A stretch of 64,000 bases of DNA from Flavobacteriales bacterium (GTDB taxonomy: Bacteria > Bacteroidota > Bacteroidia > Flavobacteriales_D > Sanyastnellaceae): NCBI GenBank assembly GCA_016722445.1, contig JADKIZ010000019.1, positions 37,233-101,232 on the forward strand, given 5' to 3'. A model generated the notes under the pieces. The model was given only the letters and a program-made list of their open reading frames with translations. It had not been told where the DNA came from and did not search any database. The position numbers and the translations under genes were made by a program. Positions 36,465-46,373 of the stretch are shown here, in pieces; the first letter of the stretch is position 1, and the number at the start of each line of letters is the position of its first letter.

Positions 36465-38445
36465 TCAACGATCTCTCAGCAAATGAAAGTATCCTTCTCC
36501 TTCATATTTTTTTTGTTGTGTGTCACTTGCTTCATAGAGAAAGTAGTATACGCCTTCTGAAGCGTCCGTTCCGCCGTAGGTGCCATCCCATCCGGGATTG
36601 TTGCTATCTGGACTATTGCTCTCTTTATCGAAAACTTCATTGCCCCATCGATCGTAGATCACCAATCTCAAATATTTGAGGTATTGCGTTTTCAATTCGA
36701 AACGCTGATTTTCACTGTCGCCATTGGGCGTGAAAACATTGGGTACAAAAATGAAGGCCTGCGGAAAAATGCAACTGCCATCATCTACACCGGCAAGCAC
36801 ATTGTAATTGATGGCATCCGGATTGTTGCAACCACAGACATTGGTCACTAAGCTGATGGATGAAGTATCGGCACAATTGGGCTCGCGTTGTGCGATCAAT
36901 TGCACTGTGTATGTGTCGCTTAGATTTTCCGCTAAATATTGATGCGCAAAAACGTCATTGTCTGATGTGGAAAACACTTCTCCATCTCCCCAAACTCCAT
37001 ACATATGTATCCGCAAACTGACTGTTGTTGGTCAAGACCACTTCCATTGGACTGCATCCAACATCTGGAGAAAGTGAAAACACGGATACCGGAGGCTCAA
37101 GAACGGTGACCAGATTATTGTAGACTGCCGAATATTCACATCCTTCTGCAGTAGTAATTGCTAAGGTGACAGAATAAACACCAGGTGTCGAATAAGTGTG
37201 TGTGGTTTGACAGTCATTGCTTGTTGTTCCATCTCCGAAATTCCAAAAACATATACCGGCACTGGTGAGATTTTCGAACGAAACGGTGAGTGGAGAACAT
37301 CCTACATTGTTTACTGCAGATATTTCCAGATCGATAGAATCAGGTGGATTCACTTCCATCTCATAAATAGAACAAAAGCCATCGCTTGATGATGACATGA
37401 ATTGATATGTTCCCGTGGATAATCCCAATTCGCTCAACAACAGCAGGCTGTCGGTTTGTCCAGCTAGTGCAATTCCATTGTAATACCATTGGAAATCGGT
37501 CAACAGACTATCGGCATTGCCATGCAGAACCAAGTCATCCGTACACAAACTTCCGGATGTGATCGCTTGATTGGAAAAACTTGCGGATGTATTTAGTGTG
37601 AGGTTGTCTACCCAAAAATAGGGATAGGCGGTATTGAAATCATCGAGGTCGAAATCTTCTGTCAGGGTGCATGGACCACCAATCATGACAGATTCAACAT
37701 CAAAAGCAGGAACAAATGTGATGGAGATCTGTTGCCATGTTTCATCGGCTTGATAGGACAAACTGCCTAATTCAGTCCAATCGTCGTAACCGACAGGACA
37801 TTCATTAAAAGTTGAAACCGGCCAGGTAGGACAACTGGCAGATCCAAATATGGTGATGTCAACTGGCCCATAATAAGCGCCTTGATTCACGTCGATGCCT
37901 GATCCGTCAATGGACGATCCGGCGAGGTACATTTGAATGGTGTACTCCACGCCCGCTTCCAATGGTGCCAACAAACAAGCACCAACATATTCCTCATAAT
38001 AGATCACCGGAGGACCTCCGATACTACTTGAACTCACGATGAAGCCGACAATGCCATTGCCATCGGGCAGAGGCATAGGTGTATTGGACAAATAAAAACC
38101 GCCCTCTTCAACAATGTAATAATCAGAAGTGGCATCTGTTGCTTGAACCCATCCTGTTGCACAATCCAAACTGCTAAAATCCATGGGTACACACCAATGC
38201 TCTTCAAAAGATGGATTGGGGATGAGTGAGACTACTTCACCACTGATGGTGGAGTCACAAGTGCAATCGACCAGGTCGTTGAGATCAATCAGATTATCAC
38301 CATCATCATCGATACCGTTGTTGCAAATTTCCTGACCAACCATATTTAAATGGATACCTGTGATCAGTAACAGTAGCAAAATTTTTGGTGTGGTTTTCAA
38401 TAGTGTGATGGTTAAATTTTTGATCAAGCTTGGAATACTCCACAT
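36465..38445 (-). CDS. Secreted PKD-domain protein with gliding-type (type B) T9SS C-terminal domain, frameshifted
   Basis: About 660 residues. A signal peptide (KILLLLLITGIHLNMVGQ) is followed by EICNNGIDDDGDNLID, a Ca-binding-like repeat often at the start of Bacteroidota secreted proteins, then a carbohydrate-binding-like beta domain (SLIPNPSFEEHWCVP to FWVDNLTL). A PKD domain follows (CFWNFGDGTTSNDCQTTHTY with VTLAITTAEGC), and a second begins near 37060. The frame breaks near 36990 and continues GDGEVFSTSDNDVFAHQY. The end FVPNVFTPNGDSENQRF and IYDRWGNEVFD, then EGVYYFLYEA, is the CHU_C / gliding-motility C-terminal domain that targets proteins to type IX secretion. It is divergent from another T9SS cargo gene. 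Confidence 0.9.
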
Positions 38446-38608
38446 GACTGTGGCCTTCCCATTTGATATTTACACGAAAATAGATCAATACCCGAACAAA
38501 TCGCAGAAAAGCTTGACCAATTCAAACGCTTTGATGAATATCAGCCTCACCCACTATCCTGAATTTTCTACTTTTACCACTGATTCCATTCACTCACTGA
38601 AATTCAAT

Positions 38609-40129
38609 ATGAAATATCTACTCTTTGCACTCGCCGGGCTGATCATCAGTTTTCCAATTCAAGGACAGGTCTTCGACTTTTACAACACCATTTATTATGT
38701 ATCGTCTGATGAAACAAGCGTTCCGGGGACGGTATTGGTCAGCTCGGGAACCAATCTTTCCGGTTTTAATTACAACTCCGCACCAGTTGATCATCCTATT
38801 TTTCTAAATGGTATTTTCTTCCCTGTTCAAGATTGTGGCAATCAGAACTTATGGGTTAGACTGCAACACATTGCCGCCGATCCTAATGGTATCGAAAATG
38901 GACAAGCCATTTCAGCATCAATGAACTCACCTTTTCTACCCATTGGTTCCACCGATAGAATTGGTGGTTGGAATGGGTTTTTATATGAATTCCAGATTTT
39001 CCGTGATGAAGTACTCACTGGAGTGCGCACCAATATCCTTGGTGATTATTATCCAACAGGAATTACAGTGGCCAGCCTTGAAACACTCTATAACGATGGC
39101 GGTATCCTTTACGAATGGCTTGCATTCGAAATCATGAATCCTGAGTCATCGGGATGGTATCTGAATTCAACCAACTTTAGCGGAATCAATCCCAACAGTA
39201 ATCCCGGATTCAGCGACTCATTATACTACGCTACGACAGGTACATCCATCTCCGCTCCTATTGGTTTCTCTACCGATTTTCCATATGGTGCTGATAGTGT
39301 TTATGCCGTTGACATGAATTTATCCAATGCATACCACAGTGAATTTAAGATGAGCGCTGCTGGAGTATCGCGATTCAGATATGGTTATGAATTTACCTCA
39401 GGAGGTTATCAGGGCATGAGTATGGAGTTTGGTGTTCCGCCTGTCGTAAATGCTTATGTGGCGCCTTCATGCGGCGATTCTAATGGAAGCATTAACCTTG
39501 AGGTGACCGGTACAGAACCAGTAACCTATAGTTGGAGTAATGGCAATACGACGGCTTCTGCCAGTAATTTGGGTGAAGGATCTTATGATATCACCATCAC
39601 CGATGGAAATGGTTGCACGATCACGGAATCCATCTATATCTATCAGTTTAATTTGTTTGATGTCGAAATCAATGCTACAGAAATTGGTGGAGATTTGATC
39701 TTTGATGCCATCCTCACAGGAGGCGTAGAGGATTTCATCTACGAATGGAATACCGGCTCTACAACCTCTTCTACCAGTCTTTCACTCGACAGCACATTAC
39801 AGGCGATCATGGTTGAAGTAACAGATGGAAATGGGTGTGTAGCCACGGCGGAATATTATATCATCGACGTCGAAGAAATGACCGCAAACGGTCACATTCT
39901 CGTTTCTCCCAATCCAACTTCAGACTTCATCCATTTCAATTTTAATATGCCTGCAACCGAATTGAGGATCACCAATGCGATGGGACAAATCATTCAAGAT
40001 TTGAAAATCAATGAAGGTGTTCAACAAATGCAAATCGACCTATCCAATCAGTCAGACGGTTTTTATTTGTTTCAATTGATGCATGATGCTCGCATACTTG
40101 GCAAAGGGATGTTCATCAAGAGTAGATAG
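38609..40129 (+). CDS. Secreted protein with SprB-like repeats and type A T9SS sorting domain
   Basis: 506 residues from the Met at 38609, which starts a signal peptide (KYLLFALAGLIISFPIQGQ); the longer upstream frame runs back through the divergent promoter region and is not used. The N-terminal 270 residues are a beta domain of unknown type. Then come SprB-like units: CGDSNGSINLEVTGTEPVTY with YSWSNGNTTASASNLGEGSY, and a partial second (FIYEWNTGSTTSSTSLSLDS). The end VSPNPTSDFIHFNF and LRITNAMGQIIQDL, closing MFIKSR, is the classic type A sorting domain. Intact. Surface-exposed; adhesion is only an inference from SprB similarity. Confidence 0.88.
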   Translation: MKYLLFALAGLIISFPIQGQVFDFYNTIYYVSSDETSVPGTVLVSSGTNLSGFNYNSAPVDHPIFLNGIFFPVQDCGNQNLWVRLQHIAADPNGIENGQAISASMNSPFLPIGSTDRIGGWNGFLYEFQIFRDEVLTGVRTNILGDYYPTGITVASLETLYNDGGILYEWLAFEIMNPESSGWYLNSTNFSGINPNSNPGFSDSLYYATTGTSISAPIGFSTDFPYGADSVYAVDMNLSNAYHSEFKMSAAGVSRFRYGYEFTSGGYQGMSMEFGVPPVVNAYVAPSCGDSNGSINLEVTGTEPVTYSWSNGNTTASASNLGEGSYDITITDGNGCTITESIYIYQFNLFDVEINATEIGGDLIFDAILTGGVEDFIYEWNTGSTTSSTSLSLDSTLQAIMVEVTDGNGCVATAEYYIIDVEEMTANGHILVSPNPTSDFIHFNFNMPATELRITNAMGQIIQDLKINEGVQQMQIDLSNQSDGFYLFQLMHDARILGKGMFIKSR

Positions 40130-40252
40130 TCATCTTTCAACAACGTGTAGATCACTTTTGAGTGAAAATTTCATCGGGATGAACAGAAGGATGCAAATTA
40201 TTCCTTCGGTTCATGACACTTGTTGTTCAGGATGAATGACCGGTATATTATG

Positions 40253-40675
40253 TTATACTGTTTTCCACCTGCCCAGCACCACGGCGATAACTGATCCAAC
40301 TACACCACCAAAAACTGCACTTACCAGTATATCTACGGCATACATTTTATATGGCGCAAAATTCATTTGAGACCATTGCATGATGTCGAAACCCGCGGTG
40401 GATAATCCAGCGATGATGAGTCCGCCAGCGAAGCCTGTACCCAAGGTGCGAATATTTGCCCATTTGTCGAAGACATAAGCCAACAATAAACACTGACAAA
40501 AATTCGAGAGAAAAACACCATAGAGTTTGAAGTCAGCTTCTCCACGGTAGAGACCTTTCACCTGAACCATGTTGGCCTGATAGTATGGATCCAATAGCAT
40601 TCCGAAGATCAACCAACCCAATAGAAACGCAGTGATGGTTCCAACTAGGGTTGCAAGTAGAAGTTTTGTGTTCAT
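40253..40675 (-). CDS. Hypothetical four-helix membrane protein
   Basis: 140 residues with four hydrophobic helices: LLLATLVGTITAFLLGWLIF, NFCQCLLLAYVFDKWA, FAGGLIIAGLSTAGFDIMQW and ILVSAVFGGVVGSVIAVVLG. Between helices 1 and 2 is a polar loop with YRGEADFKLYG. The pattern resembles DUF1761-like or related small Bacteroidota membrane proteins, but I see no decisive motif. The right end of repeat locus 2 begins 31 bases upstream of its start codon, so its promoter must lie within or near the repeat. Confidence 0.65.
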   Translation of the reverse strand: MNTKLLLATLVGTITAFLLGWLIFGMLLDPYYQANMVQVKGLYRGEADFKLYGVFLSNFCQCLLLAYVFDKWANIRTLGTGFAGGLIIAGLSTAGFDIMQWSQMNFAPYKMYAVDILVSAVFGGVVGSVIAVVLGRWKTV

Positions 40676-40705
40676 GTGATTTAGATGTGGTTGGGTAAAA
40701 ATAGG

Positions 40706-41195
40706 GTAACAATTATGAATTATGAATTATGAATTATGAATTGTGGGGATGTGAGAAGTGGAAAGGGAGATGGGGGGTAATGCGGAGGGGTGGATTGAAT
40801 TTTTTTATTGCGGATATGGTGGATTAAATGTCTAATGTTTTTGAAGAAGAGATTGAAGTCGCTTCGCTCTCTGATGGTGCCTTCTACAAATGTTTGATTG
40901 TTGATACAGCATTGATTGAAGGCTCGCAGAACGTTCTTTTATGAATGTTCAAGCTAATGTCCGTTGACAGCTTCGTGTCCTTTGAGAGAGCGAAGCGACT
41001 TAAAACGTCGATTGTCATACAATGAACGAACGAACAATAAATCAAATATTCGCCAACTAGTAGAAGCAATTCTTTGTGTTAAAATCCACCGTCCCCAGAG
41101 GGGACAAAACCTCCATCAGTTAAGTTTTACCACCGCCTTCACACAATCTTAAATTTTAAATTTTAAATCTTAAATCTGAAAGCTGAAATCTTGTT
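40706..41195 (-). repeat. Short copy of the repeat element, locus 2 (inverted relative to locus 1)
   Basis: Read on the minus strand: AT heptamers after the stop of the D15-like gene (41180 to 41148), GGCGGTGG spacer, hairpin GTCCCC-N3-GGGGAC (41091-41105), TGGATTTTAACACAAAG, about 85 bases including ATTGTATGACAAT, AAGTCGCTTCGCTC with CAAAGGACACGAAGC (about 41008-40965), a reversed partial module (GAGAGCGAAGCGACTTCAAT near 40870), and the right end with AATTATG heptamers (40740-40710). It carries one and a half modules instead of seventeen. Confidence 0.85.
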
Positions 41196-41199
41196 TCCC

Positions 41200-42336
41200 T
41201 CAGAACGCCTCATTCACCGAAAAATAGAATTTCAACGCCTGATCAGGCTCATGAATATACACCCCACGATCAAGAGGCCAAGACATATCCAATCGAATGG
41301 TAGATCGTGATTCGGTATCAAAGACATATCGCATGCCGAATCCAACTGCGGCATGATCATGTTGAATGGCAAAGTCCGACAATCGATCAGCAAGCAATGC
41401 ATACATCCAATGCGCGGTGAATCCCCATTTTTGACCCAATAGCCATCTACATTCTCCCTGATAGAGCAGCAGATGATTGTCGCGATATCGTCCCATATAA
41501 TAACCACGTCCCCTCCTACCACTTCCCAACATAGCGAGCTGACCAAAGGGCACATCACCTGCTGTAAAATCACCGAAAAATTGATTGGCCAAAATCAAGT
41601 TCTTCTGCATTGGATGAAAATGTCTGACATCAAAACGATAACGAGAAAAGGCAAAATCACTTCCCCACCACGATGATTGATCCTGGGCAACCAGTTCAAC
41701 ATACCAACCCTTTTGACTGAAATAAATATTGTCTCTGTTGTCATAGCTGAACACCAAACCAGGTCCACTGCTCACGCCTCCCAACATTCCTGAAACGTCG
41801 TTTTGATCCACCAACGAATCCCTGAATTGAATGCTCTTGTCATTCTCATACCACCAACGCGCTCCGATAAAAAAATGACTTTTCACCTGCCAGAGATAAT
41901 TGATGCGAAACAAATCGTAGTGAAGGTCATAGGTCAAGTTTTCACCTTTTTCATTTCCTTTTCCAATGCCATAGTAGAGATAGTTGAACCGGTTAAAGCT
42001 CAATTCTCCCGTCAAAGAATGTTTGCGACGGAACGAGTAGAACGCAAATGGAAGTCCAACGGTATATTGATCGTTTTGTGTATAGCCAAATCCGAAACCA
42101 ATCTGACTCGCTGGTGTTTGCGGATCGGATGTAAATTTCAAATTGATGGCACCAGCCAATCCAAGACCAAGTCGGGTTTCGGGAGAATAATAGCCAAGCG
42201 GATAAACGAAGGCTCTTACTCGCAGTGAGTCGGAATGCATTTCATGCTGAGCATTCATGGAAGTATTCACGAAACAACATGAAAGCCCGAATATCAGGAT
42301 CCATAAATTTTTATTTCGTGCGTAATGTCTTTTCAT
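41200..42336 (-). CDS. BamA/TamA-type (surface antigen D15) outer-membrane barrel
   Basis: 378 residues from the Met at 42336 (MKRHYARNKNLWILIF, signal peptide to NAQ). It lacks POTRA domains and consists of the Omp85 C-terminal barrel: strands such as LGLGLAGAINLKF, YNRFNYLYYGIGKGNEKGEN-like text, GPGLVFSYDNRDNIYFSQKG (conserved D-N-R-D-N and F-P-x-K-G-like element) and LAMLGSGRRGRGYYMGRYRD (the R-G-F/Y-R/Y-G loop motif with GRYRD). The final strand ends NEAF. It sits in the outer membrane; the role may be export or lipid handling, but the substrate is unknown. Intact frame. Confidence 0.88.
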   Translation of the reverse strand: MKRHYARNKNLWILIFGLSCCFVNTSMNAQHEMHSDSLRVRAFVYPLGYYSPETRLGLGLAGAINLKFTSDPQTPASQIGFGFGYTQNDQYTVGLPFAFYSFRRKHSLTGELSFNRFNYLYYGIGKGNEKGENLTYDLHYDLFRINYLWQVKSHFFIGARWWYENDKSIQFRDSLVDQNDVSGMLGGVSSGPGLVFSYDNRDNIYFSQKGWYVELVAQDQSSWWGSDFAFSRYRFDVRHFHPMQKNLILANQFFGDFTAGDVPFGQLAMLGSGRRGRGYYMGRYRDNHLLLYQGECRWLLGQKWGFTAHWMYALLADRLSDFAIQHDHAAVGFGMRYVFDTESRSTIRLDMSWPLDRGVYIHEPDQALKFYFSVNEAF

Positions 42337-42368
42337 ACCACCTTGCGCGCAAAAATGGCGCATATCGC

Positions 42369-43094
42369 ATGAAATACCTGCTCATTCCTATCAATATCGT
42401 ACAAATCACCATCATTTTGGTTTGGACTGCCGTCTGCGGAATCGTGGGTATGCTGCTTATGCTGATCACAAGAAATGGTCAATGGGTACACATGATCAAT
42501 GGTCGTTATCTATGGTCGCCATTGGTTTGCGCAGTTTCATTGGTTCGAATAAAAGTTACAGGCTTGGAGAAAATTGACAAATCCAAAGCAAGAATTTATG
42601 TGGCCAATCACGAGTCGCATTATGACATTGTGGCTCTTTCCAGGGTCATGCCCATCGGATTGTTTTTTATCGCGAAAAAAGAATTGTCCAAAGTGCCTGT
42701 ATTGGGCCAATACATGCACGTCATCGGTCACATTTTTGTTGATCGTGGAAATAAAGATGCAGCCAAAAAGAGCATGATCTCTGCAGCAGAGAAAATCAAA
42801 AGTGGTCGAAACGTGATATCATTTCCCGAAGGTACAAGGAGTAAAACGGGTGAAATGGGTTTGTTTAAGCGAGGCAGTTTTGTGATCGCAAAAGAAGGTG
42901 GTATAGATATCGTGCCTATTGCCATCACCGGTTCAGGTAAAGTGCTGAAAAGTGGCACCTACTCCATTTTCCCAGGAACCATTCACGTGTATATCGGTGA
43001 CGTTATAAACCATGCCGATCATGCACAACTCGACACTGACCAGCTTGCTACTTATACCAGAGATCAAATTATTTCAATTCAAAAGTCTGCATAG
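42369..43094 (+). CDS. plsC: 1-acyl-sn-glycerol-3-phosphate acyltransferase (PlsC-like)
   Basis: 241 residues. The acyltransferase motif I NHESHYD (H-x4-D) is at about residues 78-84, motif III is FPEGTRS near 156, and motif IV is VPIAITGSG near 187. Two N-terminal helices (IVQITIILVWTAVCGIVGML) anchor it in the inner membrane. It transfers acyl chains to lysophosphatidic acid, making phosphatidic acid for membrane lipids. The start at 42369 matches family members; the open frame continues upstream without meaning because it runs opposite to the D15-like gene. The TonB receptor starts right after (11 bases). Confidence 0.92.
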   Translation: MKYLLIPINIVQITIILVWTAVCGIVGMLLMLITRNGQWVHMINGRYLWSPLVCAVSLVRIKVTGLEKIDKSKARIYVANHESHYDIVALSRVMPIGLFFIAKKELSKVPVLGQYMHVIGHIFVDRGNKDAAKKSMISAAEKIKSGRNVISFPEGTRSKTGEMGLFKRGSFVIAKEGGIDIVPIAITGSGKVLKSGTYSIFPGTIHVYIGDVINHADHAQLDTDQLATYTRDQIISIQKSA

Positions 43095-43104
43095 AATGGT
43101 GTTC

Positions 43105-45417
43105 ATGAAATGGAGAAAGATTTGGTTGATGTTGGTCGTGTGTCAACCGCTGTGGACTTTTTCGCAGGAGAATGGCTGTCGTATAACTTGTAGATTCATC
43201 GATGAAGAAACAGGAGATGGCATACAGGACATTCGTGTGAATCTTGGTGAAATCAGAAATTACATTTACGTTCCAGATCAGGAAGGTTATCTTATTTGTG
43301 AGGTTGCAAGCGCACCGCAGTTCATCGCAGCCAGCGATCAGGACAGCACATTCGTTTTTCCTTTTACACCAAATGACTGTGGTCAAATGCGGGTTTATTC
43401 TTTGAAAAGAACGCATCATCTCATGGAAGAAGTCAAAGTGGTTGCGTTTCGAAATGACCGAAATATGCAATCCACTCCCGCTCCTATTGGATACATCGAT
43501 AAAAAACTCATTGGTCAAACGGATCAGTACTCATTGCAAAATGCGCTGAACACTGTTTCAGGAGTCATCATGGAATCGCGTGGTTATGGTGGTAGTCATC
43601 GCATCAGTATCCGGGGAAGCGCGTTGCGTTCGCCATTTGCGGTTCGCAACATCAAAATGTATGCAGATGGTATTCCGCTCACATCACCAGATGGACAAGC
43701 TCCTTTCGAGATGATGGATGCAGGAGATGTGGAAAGCATTGAAGTGATCAAAGGACCTTCGGGAAGTATTTATGGCAGCGGCAATGGCGGCGTGTTGTTG
43801 TTTCATTTGAAAAAAGCCATGCCCAACAGGATTGTCGTTGGTGCTCAAACACAGATGGGTTCATATGATGGCTATCGCTCCAGCGAGTACGCCGAAATAG
43901 GCACGAAGACAAGTGGCTTACGCATTTCCCACGTATGGCAAGATTATGCCGGATATCGCGAACAAGAATTCAATCGTAAAAATCAGGTTTCACTTCATTT
44001 CAACCAATATATTTCGAATAGACAAAAGGTTACTTTTTATGGAACCTACTACTCTGGAAGCTGGGGATTGCCGGGCGCACTGAATAGCGCACAAGTAGAA
44101 GATGATCCTCAACAAGCTGTTGTTTTTTCACTGAACAACAACGCTTATTTGAAACGCGACAGATTATTCGGTGGTTTTTCGCATCATGGTAAGATCACTG
44201 CATACCTCACAGAAACTACTTCCATTTACGGATATTCTACAAGTAAAATCAATCCTTACGGAACATCAGCATTCAACAGTGGATACAAAGACGAAGGAGC
44301 GGATGGATTTGGAGGAAGGACCGATTGGACGTACTCAAAACGATATAAATCCAACTACTTCAAGTTCAATTTTGGTGGTGAATGGCAATCCGAAAAATTC
44401 AATATTGAAGAAAAGAAAATAAGTAGCAGCCAACCGGGAGATTTCAAGTATCTCTATGACATCGGTTACGTGACCACAATGGGTTTCGCCAGTCTCAATT
44501 ATGAACTTGAACGTATCCTATTTGTCGATTTAGGTGTGAGCTATAATAAAACGGCTCAGGATGTGCGTGGTATGAACGCCGATGGTTTCTCTTTCGATAC
44601 ACTGGCAACGTGGCAGGGAACGTGGTTGCCGCGATTGGCGGTTTCAGCTCAACTTTCGCCGACATTTCACATCTATCATTCTGTGAGTTATGGCAACGCC
44701 AATCCGACCGTTTTTGAAATGATCGATTATGAAAACAATACCTATAACCTTTCATTGAAGCCGGAACAGGGCATTTCTATGGAAACAGGGTTCAAACATC
44801 AAATCAATTCGGTTGGTTTGAAATATGAGTTGGGGTATTATGAATTTAGGTTGAATGATGCCATACTCGCTTATGCAGTGAGCAGTGATAATGACACGCG
44901 GAATTTTTACCACAATGCCGGAGAAACCAATCAACGCGGAATGGAATGGTCGGCACAATGGGAATTGCAGAAAAAAAATCCGTGGATTTCCCTCAGCATT
45001 TCGAGTGCTGGCTCATGTTATTTCTACAAGTACAAATACTATGAGGTGAATGATGTGCAATGGGCAGGGAAAAACATTCCCGGTGTGCCTTTGGCCAATG
45101 CCGTTCATGGTTTGCAAGCTTTGGTGTTCAAAGCGGTGACGATCAGTCTTCAGGATTTCTGGTTTGACCGCACACCATTGAACAATGCGAATACTACCTG
45201 GTCGGCGCCCTTTCACTTGCTCAATTTGAGACTGGGCTATCAAAAAACCATTGCAGAAGATTGGGAAATTGGCGTTTATGGCGGATTGAACAATCTGCTC
45301 AATACGAAATACACTTCTAACTACAATCTCAATGCTGCAGGTGACAAATATTACAACCCATCGGCGCTTCAGAATTGGTTTGTTGGCTTAAATGTCAGGT
45401 ACAGCCTCGTTCGTTGA
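43105..45417 (+). CDS. TonB-dependent receptor
   Basis: About 770 residues from MKWRKIWLMLVVCQPLW (signal peptide ending TFSQ). An N-terminal beta domain with CRFIDEETGDGIQDIRVNLG (CarboxypepD_reg-like) comes first, then the plug: MQSTPAPIGYIDKKL, YSLQNALNTVSGVIMESRG, ISIRGSALRSPFAVRNIKMY, IPLTSPDGQAPFE, and IEVIKGPSGSIYGSGNGGVL (the conserved plug end). The barrel follows and closes with WFVGLNVRYSLVR. The plug pattern with GIPLTSPDG is seen in siderophore- and cobalamin-type receptors, but the ligand cannot be assigned. It lies 11 bases after plsC; intact frame of normal length. Confidence 0.93.
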   Translation: MKWRKIWLMLVVCQPLWTFSQENGCRITCRFIDEETGDGIQDIRVNLGEIRNYIYVPDQEGYLICEVASAPQFIAASDQDSTFVFPFTPNDCGQMRVYSLKRTHHLMEEVKVVAFRNDRNMQSTPAPIGYIDKKLIGQTDQYSLQNALNTVSGVIMESRGYGGSHRISIRGSALRSPFAVRNIKMYADGIPLTSPDGQAPFEMMDAGDVESIEVIKGPSGSIYGSGNGGVLLFHLKKAMPNRIVVGAQTQMGSYDGYRSSEYAEIGTKTSGLRISHVWQDYAGYREQEFNRKNQVSLHFNQYISNRQKVTFYGTYYSGSWGLPGALNSAQVEDDPQQAVVFSLNNNAYLKRDRLFGGFSHHGKITAYLTETTSIYGYSTSKINPYGTSAFNSGYKDEGADGFGGRTDWTYSKRYKSNYFKFNFGGEWQSEKFNIEEKKISSSQPGDFKYLYDIGYVTTMGFASLNYELERILFVDLGVSYNKTAQDVRGMNADGFSFDTLATWQGTWLPRLAVSAQLSPTFHIYHSVSYGNANPTVFEMIDYENNTYNLSLKPEQGISMETGFKHQINSVGLKYELGYYEFRLNDAILAYAVSSDNDTRNFYHNAGETNQRGMEWSAQWELQKKNPWISLSISSAGSCYFYKYKYYEVNDVQWAGKNIPGVPLANAVHGLQALVFKAVTISLQDFWFDRTPLNNANTTWSAPFHLLNLRLGYQKTIAEDWEIGVYGGLNNLLNTKYTSNYNLNAAGDKYYNPSALQNWFVGLNVRYSLVR

Positions 45418-45420
45418 TTC

Positions 45421-45436
45421 TGTGACCTCCGTCACG
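45421..45436. promoter_or_regulatory. Crp/Fnr-like binding site upstream of the sulfur operon
   Basis: TGTGA-CCTCCG-TCACG: palindromic half-sites at the six-base spacing used by Crp/Fnr-family regulators. It lies 116 bases before the start at 45552, between a convergent-free intergenic space and the three-gene unit ending in persulfide dioxygenase-rhodanese. Confidence 0.5.
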
Positions 45437-45497
45437 ATGATCTTTCTCACTATACCCCTTGATGATGGTCAGTCCTGTAATGTGAACTGTCAGGCAA

Positions 45498-45512
45498 ATT
45501 TGTGTCACAAAT
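45498..45512. promoter_or_regulatory. Perfect 15-base palindrome, operator-like
   Basis: ATTTGTG-T-CACAAAT, 7-base arms around one base, 40 bases before the ATG at 45552, in the promoter space. It is probably a repressor site or part of the promoter. The regulator is unknown. Confidence 0.45.
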
Positions 45513-45551
45513 CGCATTCAAATAAACATTAACACTTAAAAATTACTCACC

Positions 45552-45941
45552 ATGTCACAACACGTCCTCACCCACATTTCACACATGAGCGCTGAACATA
45601 GTTCATGGCTTCGCGGCATTGATTTTTACAATGATGAATTGAAAATCATGCAACACCGTTTACAGGAAGTTTCTTCCAAGTACACCAATCCGGAAGTGAA
45701 ATCTCAGGTTGAACATTATCAGAACCAATTCATGGTTCAGGAATCTAATCTGAATCACCTGAAACACGAGATCAACAATCACTTCAAGCATATGGAAATT
45801 GATGTAGAAGTGCATGCACAACATCTTGGCAACAGCACTTTGGCTGAACATGATAAAATGCGTGACAAATACATCACTGAGGAGAAAATCATCAATGAAC
45901 TCCGCCATGAATTCAATCGTTTTTTGAGCAAAACCATGTAA
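45552..45941 (+). CDS. Hypothetical coiled-coil protein, first gene of the sulfur operon
   Basis: 129 residues, all helical and rich in His, Glu and Lys: SHMSAEHSSWLRGIDFYNDE, then MQHRLQEVSSKYTNPEVKSQ, ESNLNHLKHEINNHFKHMEI and VEVHAQHLGNSTLAEHDKM. The helix layout with His at regular positions recalls four-helix bundles of the hemerythrin / DUF type, but I see no H-x-x-x-E signature that would settle it. The next gene starts in the ATG that overlaps its stop region (45941), so translation is coupled. It lies behind the Crp/Fnr-like site; a role in oxygen or sulfur stress is inferred from context only. Confidence 0.6.
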   Translation: MSQHVLTHISHMSAEHSSWLRGIDFYNDELKIMQHRLQEVSSKYTNPEVKSQVEHYQNQFMVQESNLNHLKHEINNHFKHMEIDVEVHAQHLGNSTLAEHDKMRDKYITEEKIINELRHEFNRFLSKTM

Positions 45942-46363
45942 TGGTTATGAAAAACATTCACCACAACGAGAAATTCTTCAGGAAACTCGGTTATGCCTTT
46001 TATTCAGTAGCAGCCAGCGATGGAACTGTAGCTGAAGATGAAAGAAAAATGTTGCACCAAATGGTTATAGAAGACTGGGTGACATTGGAACTTTCACAGG
46101 ATGAGTTTGGATCTGAAGCTGCATATCAGATTGAAATGTTGTTTGAATACCTCACCGAACAGGCCATGGGTTCTGAAAAGGCGTTTCAAAAGTTTGAACA
46201 GTATTTCAAGGACAATCTGGAATTGTTTACGGATGATGTCATCGATAGGATTTATCATACATCGAATCGAATCGCTGAAAGTTTTCACTCCAAAAACAAA
46301 GCAGAACTCAATACACTGATGAGACTTCATCTTTTATTGGGTAAAGAGAGACATATCTTATAA
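45941..46363 (+). CDS. TerB-like hypothetical protein
   Basis: 140 residues (138 if started at the second Met, 45947). Helical; the stretch FRKLGYAFYSVAASDGTVAE followed by DERKMLHQMV resembles the TerB fold, where A-x-D-G-x-x-x-x-x-E binds a metal, and the family takes part in tellurite/stress systems. The later part (AFQKFEQYFKDNLELFTDDV) is consistent. Function unknown. It overlaps the preceding gene at the stop and is 10 bases before the MBL-rhodanese gene, so all three probably form an operon. Confidence 0.65.
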   Translation: MVMKNIHHNEKFFRKLGYAFYSVAASDGTVAEDERKMLHQMVIEDWVTLELSQDEFGSEAAYQIEMLFEYLTEQAMGSEKAFQKFEQYFKDNLELFTDDVIDRIYHTSNRIAESFHSKNKAELNTLMRLHLLLGKERHIL

Positions 46364-46373
46364 TTCATACCTC